Source: Plicaturopsis crispa FD-325 SS-3
Lineage: Eukaryota; Basidiomycota; Agaricomycetes; Amylocorticiales; Amylocorticiaceae
Assembly (NCBI GenBank): GCA_000827205.1
Contig: KN832555.1
Coordinates: 3,374,696 to 3,438,695 of the forward strand
DNA length: 64,000 nt
Reading direction: 5' to 3'
Shown: in pieces, positions 38,001 through 47,853 of the stretch
Layout of the letters: each line of letters opens with the position of its first letter
Numbering within the stretch: position 1 is the first letter of the stretch
Notes under the pieces: model-generated
Told to the model about the DNA's origin: nothing
Seen by the model: only the letters and a program-made list of their open reading frames with translations
The model's database searches: none
Position numbers and translations under genes: made by a program

Positions 38001-38187
38001 ATCGTTACCAGAAGACTTCCCACCTCTTGAGCCGTCGACCAACGTGGCCTGCAAAGGCGACGCGCACGCCACCGCCGGAGGACCTCACACGAGTTTGCGA
38101 TTGGTCTCTGCGCTAGGCCTCAGCCCGACCCTTCCGGAGCTCAAATACTTCGGTAACACGCAACACTGCGAGCAGCCCTTGGCCTGA
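35022..38187 (+). CDS. AGC-family serine/threonine kinase with long C-terminal extension
   Basis: AGC protein kinase. A variable acidic N-terminal region (MDDSDDDLDYHKGSPEVTYD; PELMPEWEHDDID) precedes the kinase domain: DFEFLRVLGTGNTARVTLAR, YAVKSMRKSL, EFYSGGDLLTHL, IVHRDLKPENVMID, LTDFGCAKML and TTCGTREYQAPEMLLG (T-loop). The AGC C-tail is present: VDWISLVSKALPAPYIPALD, turn-motif-like QQSP and hydrophobic motif FDGFSY. About 320 further residues follow in one long exon (about 37054-38187), mostly disordered, with a basic KLRKKRVSFEP and a second conserved-looking patch GAVGLGYGIQKAKRHIGFRR. AGC kinases usually end soon after the hydrophobic motif, so this extension is notable. The start is uncertain: 35022 is the first in-frame ATG fitting the exon chain, and 35211 is an alternative. 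The specific subfamily is not clear. Confidence 0.82.
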
Positions 38188-38718
38188 GTCTTTTGATGTT
38201 TTGTATTTTGTATTGTCGATCTTCGCATTGTCATTCTCCCTCCGTTTTCATACAGCCAACTACACACGCTATCAATTACGCTCGTACATCATCCCGCAAA
38301 CCCTGTAACACGTTCTCCTGTACTCCATATGCACCTCTACTAGCTGTACTTTTAGCTGTACTTCAAGTTTCCACTCGCTTTGTAGCTGTTTCCCCTTACT
38401 TCTTCGTCCATGTCACCGCACTCGATTGAATACTACCTGCCTTTCTTGGTGTGTAGATGTTGACCAGGTTTTTCGGATGGCAGTGAGTCCGAAGTCGCGG
38501 CCTGCTGCAGTACAGCAAGTATTAATTCTCTTGTGACTTCAACGTTCAACGTTCAACGTTCAACGTTGTCAACAGTCACCAGCGCTAATCGGGGTGCACT
38601 GCAACGTGGACTACTCCTTATGTGCCAGCAATCACGGCTTCAAATTCGGCTGTCCAAACCTCACATTTTGTACCCATGGCCAGGATAAAGTAAGTACCTT
38701 GACGCAATCCCCGAGCAA
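38188..38718. other. Intergenic region with tandem heptamers
   Basis: Contains the AGC kinase 3' region, the TTCAACG array (38538-38565) and the uncertain 5' end of the CS-phosphoesterase gene. A Cys-rich reading at about 38596-38690 is open but matches no family I know. Confidence 0.4.
38538..38565 (+). repeat. Tandem heptamer (TTCAACG)x4
   Basis: Four perfect head-to-tail copies of TTCAACG followed by a partial TTGTCAAC. Two copies of the same unit occur at 14813-14826, also between genes. Confidence 0.9.
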
Positions 38719-40119
38719 TTGAAGATAGTATCGAACTCAAAGTCACTTGCAATTGATGTCCATCCTAGGCACAACTGGACGCAGGACGATGAATCAGTCG
38801 TTATTTCGTACCCGATCAAAGGCTTGAACCCTTCCGATGTTGAAGCAGAATTTGCACCCTTCGAGGTCAGTTTCTATGTGACATTCCCGGTTCAATCGGT
38901 TTTATATCTAGATACTGAACCCCCCCATTGAAGTGCTCCGTCACGCTTTCCCTACTTATTGGCGCGGAGGCGTACTTCAACTTCGATCCTCTTTCCGGAG
39001 AAATCGACCCCGCAAAGTCGTATGTCCAGGTCCTTTCTGACGTGGTCAATGTCAACCTGCACAAGAAAAACACGGGGATACAGTGGAAAACGCTCACCGC
39101 TGATGAGGCTGAGGATATTGAATCCAACATTCAAACAACTGACTTGGACGCTCGTGAGTGCAGCATATGGGACTCAAACTGTCGACCTGTGCTTACCAGT
39201 CGAGCTTTCCCCAGCTACGGGGGACTCGGCTCCTATCCAGATAATGTCCGACCTTCACTTGGAGTTTCAATTCAACAATCCGAATGGTCCAGGTAGTATA
39301 CCTGGATACGAATTTTTCCAGTTTCCTCGTGTCGCCCCCAATCTCGCTCTCCTGGGTGATATTGGACTGGCTTGCCATGATGGACTGTTCGGCTTTCTCG
39401 AGCGCCAAGTACGGAGATTTGAAAAGGTCTTCTTCGTAATGGGCAACCATGAAGGCTACGAAAGCACCTACGTGCGCAGCCCCTCCATTTTGTTCTGTCT
39501 GAACTCCCAGAGACTTACCTGCCGCGCGGTTTAGGACGTCGCAAGATCGAGACTCCAGGAGTTTGCAGAAACGATGCGTGCCCAGAGACTGGACGATGAT
39601 GTCGGCAACGTTGGCGAATTTATATTTCTGGATCGCACTCGTTATGACCTAACGGCCACGCTTACCATCCTCGGCTGCCCGCTGTGGTCTTCCATACCCC
39701 CGTCTACAGCACCCTACGTTTCCCGTGGGCTCAATGACTTCGTTCAAGTGGAGAACTGGACTGTCGATGACTATAATTCAGCGCACGATGGTGATGTTCA
39801 ATGGCTGAACTCGCAGTGCGCACAGATCAAACGCCATGAACCAGGCAGGCGTGTCGTGATATTCACTCATCATGCCCCCGTCGTTGGTACTACGAGTAGC
39901 CCCGTCCACAAAGGAAGTCCAATCGGCGCCGGGTTCGCCACAGAAATGAGCGGCCAGCCATGCTGGGGCATGGACGGACTGGTGCGCGTGTGGGCTTTCG
40001 GACATACGCATTGGAATTGCGATTTCAAGAAACAGGACGTGCGCGTCGTATGCAATCAGAGGGGGTACGAGGGTGATCGTACACATGGGTTCAACGCCGA
40101 CAGAGTCTTCCACTTGTGA
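38719..40119 (+). CDS. CS (Sgt1/p23-like) domain joined to calcineurin-like metallophosphoesterase; 5' end uncertain
   Basis: The first part is a CS domain: VHPRHNWTQDDESVVISYPI, then KGLNPSDVEAEFAPFE spliced to CSVTLSLLIGAEAYFNF, then SYVQVLSDVVNVNLHKKN and GIQWKTLTADEAED, as in Sgt1-type cochaperones. A GTGAGT...ACCAG intron (about 39154-39200) then joins LDA to LELSPATGDSAPIQI, running straight into a complete metallophosphoesterase: MSDLHLEF (DxH), LLGDIGLA, VMGNHEGY, FTHHAP and FGHTHWN, ending NADRVFHL. All dimetal-site motifs are present. I find no good ATG for the CS part: the frame is open from just after a stop at 38687, and the listed start is only the beginning of clear similarity. 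Either a first exon lies upstream or the CS part is a remnant, with translation of the phosphoesterase starting elsewhere. Confidence 0.75.
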
Positions 40120-40362
40120 GGCCGCTTGTTTAAATTTTCAATGGGCCTCTTGGCCCCCACAAAGCTCTCTTTGCGCTGATACTACAGTGACCACATACAA
40201 CGTTCGAGGAAGCCTGAGGGTAATTCCATGTCAAAGCTATGCATAGGTGTACAATTATGTAGATCGATGTAACACATACAATATACACATGAAAAATGTC
40301 CTTGAGATTTGTCCGTGAAGAGATGCTCGTGTCGACGCACAATTCGACCTCGGTGACTTAAG

Positions 40363-43300
40363 TCAGACCTCTGTATCGATCCCCGGGGCCCTTTGGTTAT
40401 GGGGCGAGAATCCCGTTAGCTTGTCCTTCAGGTGTTCGGCCTTGTCCCCAACTTCCCGTTTCGCCCAAGCTAGCTGTCTCATGCCGTGCCACTGCATGAG
40501 CCCACGGTGCTTCCGGTGCAACGCTCCTTTGCGTTCCTTGAAGTCCTTGATCTCGCCGATTACACCGGTATGTTGTTGGGATTCGGCGTTCTCGTCCTGA
40601 TCCTCCCCGTCGCTCGACGATGAGTCCGAGTCGCTCTCTGAGCTGGACGCGTACTGGCCCCCATCGACTTGCTCCTGGGTTATTTCCCGGGACTCCTCTG
40701 CGCAGTCTAGCACCTCCATCACATCCCGTGCATTGAGGTCCTTGCTCGCAGCAGCTTTGTGATATCCACTAAGCCCCGGCCAGAAGCGGACGGTCAGCGT
40801 TACTTCGCCCACACGCTCGCCAAACTCGTCCGATGCATTGAGGCGTGCGCGATCAAATGCTCCATCCGTGTTCCGACAGACGGGAACAGTGATGGTCACC
40901 TCCTCGTCATCTGGGATGTCCTTGAACCATAAGGAGCTGAAAGCAGACGTGCGGTCGCGACCTGGAGAATTCTTCCTGAAAAGGAGCATGAGGTTGGACG
41001 CGTAGCGTTTCTGGACTGCTAGGCGAATCGGACGACCATGCTTAGGAGTCCAGCACCCCGTATGCTCTGGTCTGAGCTTGCCCTTCCCATACTCGGTCTG
41101 TGTGATGAGCCGACATGTCATCAACTCCGGAGGAAAATGCTCGGAGGGCTTGACATCGGACCGTATCTCCAGTGTACCCACGTCCCATCCAAGGAGTTCA
41201 CGAGGCAGGGACACCTTGGCAGATCTGAACATGATGGACAACTGTATGCGCCCAAAGCCTATGCCGCCAACAAGCGGGAAGAAATCAGAGACTTGAGACC
41301 GCTCTTTGAACAGGTCGCGGAGGGGCAATACAACGATGCCTAGCAAAGGGTCGTTTTCGTGCGTTCGGGCGTCGCGTACGGCAACGAAGACACTTGTTGT
41401 ACGCCAATCACGAACAAATCGTTCGGTGCCAGCGGAATACTAAATACGGCGTGTAAGTTTTCCCGTCTCAACTCTCAGACAGCACTAAACGCGGTACGCA
41501 CGTAGGGTCTGTTACTCTTGATTTTCGTCCTAGTCTTGTAGAGACGTTGGTGGTTGATCATGATGGTGCAGTATGCACTCGGCAGGTCGTCAGCGCCCTC
41601 GTCTTCGGTCTCCGACACGCCGCTCTCCTTTATCTTGACGGTTTCCAAGCCGTGTATCTGCTCGATCCACACTCGGAGCACGCCACTCGGCCATTCGCTG
41701 TTCGGTGGTGTGTTCGCAAATATCTCGTCCGTTTTCTCCTTCAAATCCTGGTCCTTCTGCTGTTCAATCTCGTTCGACTCGTTTCGCACTTTCGCCTCTC
41801 GCAGCTTCCTTTCTGCCTGCGCATCGACATCCTTCTTTATCTGGGCGACCTCGTCCGGCCGGTCTGCAAGGTGCTCGTGGAGATCGATCTTCCCAAAGTA
41901 CCCTACGGACCAAGACAGCGTCCCTGGCCAGGGCGTCCCGTCGACGTCGGTGACTTTGTCTTCACGGTTGGACATCCTATTCTTGGTACTGGGCGAATGC
42001 ATCAGGTCGTACAGGGACACCTCCACAGTGCCTAACGAGTCGTCGGCGGTCAAGCGGTCTGGGGAAGGAATCTTCATGAGAGGCTTCATGAATCTATCTA
42101 TAGATGAACGTACCGGAATCCCATATCTGGAGTCGGAGGCGCTCTTGGGCGTTCAGCTCAGGCTGACCGACAATCACGCCGGCCGTCTCCTCCCAAGTTG
42201 GTTGAGGCTCTTCATTGATTATCCTGTAACGTAGTCAGCATACATCCGTTGCAACATATACGCTACAACGTACCGTGAGGCCCACAAGGGTTTCCCCCAC
42301 TTTGCCCAGCTGATGGTGACATACACATCGCCCCGCTTTGAGTCCTTGCTTGCCAATACCTTGCCCTCATCCCCAGATTTCAACCCACTCGCACGCTTGA
42401 TGACGACGATCAGCAGGCCCACTGCATCTGTGTCCCTCTTCTCGGCTCCGGTCAACATGGTCTTCAAGTCGAGTGTCAGACTCCGTGGCGCAACATATGC
42501 CGAGACCGCCGAGTCGATGCTTTCTTGCAGCCACTTCGATAAGCCGGGTATATCCATGACGTTTACAAAGCCTTTGGACAGGGGAGTCGCTGCCATTGTC
42601 ACCTTTGGTTGCCCTAGGAGAGACATCGTCATCTCCGAGAGGAAGGGCGGGTTTGGAGTCAATTGTAGCCGTAGACGAGCGGTAGCTAGAATTCCGGTAA
42701 CCTCGACCCATACCTAGAAAAACGAAGGAGAATGTTCAGCGGGTACGCAAGTGCATTGGGGATCCTCGCATACCGGGATGCGGATATTGGCCACCGTCCA
42801 GAATTCGATGAGCAAATGGGCATTCTGGGCGCGCTCCCGCATGCCTTTTTTTGTGGGTCGCGACCGATAGGCAAATGCGACCTCCAGATTCACAAAATCG
42901 CCCTGTTCCGCAGTCATCCCTGGTTTTTCGACGGTGGCATCTCCCGGGTCAAGCCACCTTAGTCCTAGTATGCGCATTGGTTCGGCGCCTTGTCCAAGAT
43001 CTACGACGCGCACTCCGTGCACCATCCTGGGCAAGGACGCTTGCATGGCATCTTCAAGCATGTCTGATATTGACGTGAAGAGATCGGGATTGACGATTGG
43101 CCATAGCGAGTGAAGCAGTGAATTCAGCCAAGCGGCAGATTCAGGGCGCTCTTTCGTATCCTTTGTGGGTTGAACGTGTTCAGCACGAAGTGATTTCATT
43201 GGAACGCATGGACACACCTCGTCTACGGGCTGTTTCTCATGGTTGTATGCGTCTTGTACGGCGCCCACATCCAATGGGCGGTGTAGAAGAGCATATACTC

Positions 43301-43715
43301 CAGTAGCAAGGACCGAAGCTAGACATGCGGCGGTGGCAAGAAAAGTATACCGTCCACGAGCAAAGCTCGCTGCCAAGACGAGACCTCCAAGCACACCAGC
43401 ACCGCCACTTGCTAGGGCCGTCAGGAAGCTCTCTATCTTGCGCCGCCTTTCTGTTGACTGTGGGTCGGCCCAATTTTCACGGCCCTCTTTGTCGACAAGC
43501 CTCTGTACGGTGTCATGGCGTCTCTCCGAGTCTTCTGCACGCTCCCCCTCGTCCTTGGGCTGGCGCTGTGGTGAGCTGGCGGCTGGAGGAAGTCGGACAG
43601 AACCAAGTTCTTCAGAGGTGTTGTCGTGTATCGTGATTGGAAGGTGTGTAATGGGGTCTGTGACCTCCCGGCTAGTGGTCGCATTGGCCTTGGATGTAGA
43701 CTCGCCTTGCGGCAT
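40363..43715 (-). CDS. Mug190-like SMP/C2 lipid-transfer membrane protein
   Basis: Membrane-anchored lipid-transfer type protein similar to fission yeast Mug190 (tricalbin/E-Syt relatives). The start at 43715 gives a hydrophilic N-terminus, then two adjacent membrane segments (SGGAGVLGGLVLAAS and FLATAACLASVLATGVYALL, about 43260-43420). An SMP domain follows: ESAAWLNSLLHSLWPIVNPD, FTSISDMLEDAMQASLP, ILGLRWLDPGDATVEKPG, LQLTPNPPFLSEMTMSLLG and GLSKWLQESIDSAVSAY. C2 domains come next (VGLLIVVIKRASGLKSGDEG ... LRLQIWDSDRFTADDSLGTV; SGVLRVWIEQIHGLETVKIK ... TSVFVAVRDARTHENDPLLG). A long C-terminal region holds an acidic Ser/Asp run (about 40590-40650). Mug190 proteins sit at ER contact sites; the role here is inferred. 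Full length, few introns. Confidence 0.86.
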
Positions 43716-44246
43716 AGCGCGAAAGAGATGAAATAACGGCGTCTACCTGCGCGATTAATGTCGAGTATAAGTCCAAAGCCTCGCCGTTGAAACGTTGACG
43801 TGCTAAAGCTTGAACAATGAATGAGCAGCAAAATGCAGGTATTTTCATAGATGTGGGGTACACCGTATCCTTTGACGTCACCTATGCACTGACCGGGCTC
43901 TGATACTACGCCATGGCAACACCGAAACTTATCAAGTACTGCGCACATTTACGCAGGCTATAGAGGGGTAGATAGTAGCCGGAAAACTTTGTGGAGAGCA
44001 CAAGAACGGTCGTGCAAAGAAATAGAGAGGAACATGCATGACGAGCATGACGCGACGCCGAACTGTTCACCTAAAATGATATGAGAGTCCGACGGCCGAT
44101 GTGCGATTTTCGTTGCACTCGACGTCCACGCCCAAACACTCTGAAAAATAACTGAAGCTCCGCAGATAAACAGTAGTGGTATTATGGACACGAAACATAC
44201 CGTGGCATTAACATACAAAGCAAATGAACATTAAAAACTCGCCCCC
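43716..44246. other. Intergenic region between VPS35 stop and Mug190 start
   Basis: About 530 bases holding the Mug190 promoter and the VPS35 3' end. No gene recognised. Confidence 0.4.
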
Positions 44247-47200
44247 TCATCGGGTGATCCCCATTTTCAACAGCGCACCGACAACATCTACGTCGTCCCA
44301 TTTCGAGGGGCCAGCCTGAGCACCGGCGTCCTTCTTCGCCTGAATATACAGAAGCGTATTCCTGAAATGCCGCGTGATCATCTCTGGCGTCTGCACGTCC
44401 TCGAGAAGGCCGGGCGGCGCGCGCTGCGACGGGTGCACATTGGGCGAAGAGATGTTGTCGATCGATGATGTGATCAGCTCGACGAGGCTGTTCACGAACT
44501 TGGGCGCGATTGCCGGCGCGTCGCGGTCGAGGTAGTACAGATATTGGTCGAGTGTATCAACATACAGCTGCACAGTAACAATTTCTTCTGTAGCGGAGTT
44601 GGCGATTCTCAGAGATTTCTGGAGGCATTCCAGGACACGCTTGCTGTCCTGGTAAGGATACTGGGAGCAAGGTCAATACGCATATCGCGACAAGATTTTG
44701 CCTGAGGAGCACTTACAGCCTTTGGCGCATCTGACGCCCCATCCTCTTTGACCTTCGGTGCTGAGGGCTTCTCAGCTTCCTTTGCAACCTCGACCCCGCC
44801 CTCTTCACGGACGGGTGGCTCCTGCCACCATAGATGGCTGGCAAGATGTACTGCGGTAGCCTGGTGCGGCTTCTTCAGGAGTTTTGCGCCATGCAGTGCT
44901 GCCTTTGTAATCAAGGTGTCGTAGTTATCCTCGCTGAAGACTCTCGCGCCCTGCAGGGTCCCGATAATCAACGTTATCGCCTGCAGCTGCGCACGCGATT
45001 CCGAGATAGAGTCCTCGTATACGGTGAAGGCTTGGACATAGAGGTCGTATGTCAGGTCCTCAAATCCACACTCATCCGAGATCTGCGCGGCGAGCAAGAA
45101 CAGTCGGAGTGCGACGACCGGCGAATCAACTTGCGTGCCGAGAATGGACGTGAGCTGGCGAACGAATTTGAGGATGGTCTCGACTTTTGTCTGCCATTCC
45201 TCTTCAAGGTGTTCCCGCTCCTTGTAGCGCCGGCATAGCTTGATGGCAGATGTGATGAGTGCGGGGAATGTGTAGCGCATCCGCTCGCCACTCAGGTCGA
45301 AGTGTCTTCGGGCGGTTTGTAGGAGCTACATACAATGAGCATAAAGTATAGGCGATGTGGCAGGTTGAAATCACTCACCTCGAACTGAACATCCAAAGAC
45401 TCGGATCTGAACAGGTGTACCATTCGCGCGACCCATCCCTGTTCCTCAGCCATTTCCTCTTTCTCAATTCCCCATGCCCCTCTCCGCGGATCCCGCGCGA
45501 CAGCGGGGTTTGCACCGCCACTTCCGTCCTGCTGATCCTTGATCAGGACATGGCATAGACCCAGGATACCGTCAACATCCTCGGGAGTTTCGACGACCGT
45601 CTCGTTCTTCAGCACTGAAGATACGATCGAGTGCGCTATGGAGCGTCGCGTGGAGAACAGTTGCTGCGATAGCAGTGGCGTATACGCAGGAATTGCAAGC
45701 AATGTTAGGACCGATTGGTAGGAATTGATGGGGGCTACCAGGAGTGCTGCAAGGTTGTTACTGGTTTGTTGAGTGTGTAAGTCGGGACTACGAAATGGAA
45801 TTAGCTGGATTCAATCCGTAGATAAAAGAATGAGCATGCCTAGTGGAAAACTCCTTGATCTTCTCGCGGGCAAAGGCTAGTACTTGGTCCACATACTCCA
45901 ATCGGTCAGGATAACAACTCAAGGAAAGATTTGTTAATGAGACCAGGAGGGCGGTGATATCCTGGATGGAGAGGTCGGGCCGGGCCTGTAATATTCATAA
46001 GTAGACGCTTCGACGATGTGTAAGTTGTTCGAAATAGCATACCTTGATTAGTTCGACAACCTGCTGCCAGAACACCTCAAATAGTTGGACGTCCTCTGGT
46101 ACGCCCCGGAACTTGCGGACGGCGGATCCTTCCTTCTCCTTGCCCTTATCGAGGCTAGCCTTTTCCTCATCTGGCTTCCCATCGAGGCTTAACTGTGCGA
46201 CTTGCTTTTCAGCGTCCGCAACTGGGCTCTGGGGCGCAGGCGCACCCCAGGCGTTGTCGGAAGGCGGGGGACTAGACGGGTACCCGTTCCCGTTCTCTCT
46301 GACCCTCGCTTTCTGGATTTTTACCTTCTCCGCTAACCGTCTTGCGGCCGCTTCCTCCTGGCGTTTAGTTTCTTCCGGGTCCTCGCTCTCAGCTTCGCGC
46401 GCAGCGTAGGCTGCGAGACGATCGATGAGAGCGATGACGATTTGCTTGATATTGACCTTTGGGTGCAACTGCGCTGTGGCTGAAAGGAACGGGCCGAGGG
46501 AGTGTAAATGGAACTCGTCCGTGAATACCTGTACCATAAGGGTTAAATGAAGTAGGGCGGTGAGGATTTCTACGCACCTGAATCACGACTTCCATGAGGT
46601 ATTCCTGCGCAATCACGTCTTTGCAGTTGACGACCTGCTCCAGAACGCCAGGGAGGATAGTCCGTTGGTACATATCCAAATCCACGCCGTCTAGCTGAGA
46701 TAGGCGGACTAGGTTGGTGCCCACAAGGATACGAAGCTCGCGTCGCTCCATTTCGCGCTTTTCCCGATCACGCGAGTGCCCTTGGTGTTGCAGACGCACC
46801 CAAAGTTTGTTCATCTCGACGAAATTCGTAAGTACGAAAGTGATCGAGTCTTGGAGGTTGCCAGCCGGTCTAGACAGCATGTCAGTGGTTGAGTCACGAA
46901 TCGAGTGGGGAACAACTCACCCTGCATCATCTCCGACTGGTAAATGGTCCCTGGTCTGTCCACTGAGGTAGTGTCGAAGGAACAGTCCCCTTATTGGATG
47001 CAGAACTCCGCGCGACATCTCCATCATGTCCTTCATAATTTCCTTCACAGGTGCCTCGGGAATCGACATGTACACGGCGCCGACCGTAATCATCAGGTAG
47101 AGCCGGGGAATGATGTTCCCTGCATATTGGACCAGCTCGTACAAGTCGGCAAGGTGGTGTCGCGACTGCGTATGCGCGTCATACAAGTAATTTGACAAGT

Positions 47201-47549
47201 GTCGGAGGGCATCGAACACGGCCATGTCTGGAGAGCGCGTTAGTGTGGTCCATGCAGCATTTGAGGACCTCGTACATAGCTCGTAGTATTGCTTTGGAGA
47301 TAGTGACGATGTGCGTAGTTCGGCCAGCATGAGACTCGCGCTCTTTAGGGCGTCCATAAGCTGGTCCAGCTCCTACAATACAGAGCCCCGACATTAAAGC
47401 CCACTCAAACGCGTGTTTTCGCCGTATGAGGACGGAGAACACTGGAGAGTTGGACGTACAAGGTGTCTCTTCATCTGCTGAACCTGTATCTTTACAGTGT
47501 TCAGCGCCTCACTGAGCAACTTCCCCTCCTCCAGCGCCGGGACAGCCAT
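44247..47549 (-). CDS. VPS35: Retromer subunit VPS35
   Basis: Alpha-solenoid core subunit of retromer, which recycles cargo from endosomes to the Golgi. The start at 47549 gives [20 protein letters not shown], then [19 protein letters not shown]. The Vps26-binding PRLYLM motif is in [18 protein letters not shown] (about 47080-47110), followed by [20 protein letters not shown], all near-universal in Vps35. A charged, Pro-rich insert (about 46140-46400: [19 protein letters not shown], then [11 protein letters not shown]) interrupts the solenoid, as in other fungal Vps35 proteins. C-terminal helices bind Vps29 ([38 protein letters not shown]). About 950 residues, multi-exon, full length. VPS27 lies just upstream on the same strand. 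Confidence 0.95.
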
Positions 47550-47853
47550 CGTCGTTGTCGTCGTCGGGGACGACAGCGTAGATATAGGGTGCTCAAGACC
47601 GAGCTAGTAAAAGTAAAGTGGGTAAAGCAGAGCCAAGCAGCGCAACGGTATACGAGCTCCGTCGGTGTCACCGCTCGAAAGTGCTGCGTAAAATGAATGG
47701 CCAATTGGTCCCGGGCTCCCGGACTTCCAGCCACTGCTCAGCGGCAGTGCACCTCCTCAGTATTCAGATTTCTTGCCTTGCCCCAACTTTGCATTCTAGT
47801 CATGGACCGTCTTTACATTATACCCTATTAATTTATACAACCGACACATATAA
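47550..47853. other. Short intergenic region between VPS27 stop and VPS35 start
   Basis: About 300 bases separate two minus-strand genes. It holds the VPS35 promoter and the VPS27 3' untranslated region. Nothing else seen. Confidence 0.4.

Noticed and set aside
38596-38690. CHORD zinc domain upstream of the CS domain.
   Set aside because: The Cys and His spacing does not fit CHORD, and no start codon or exon join supports it.
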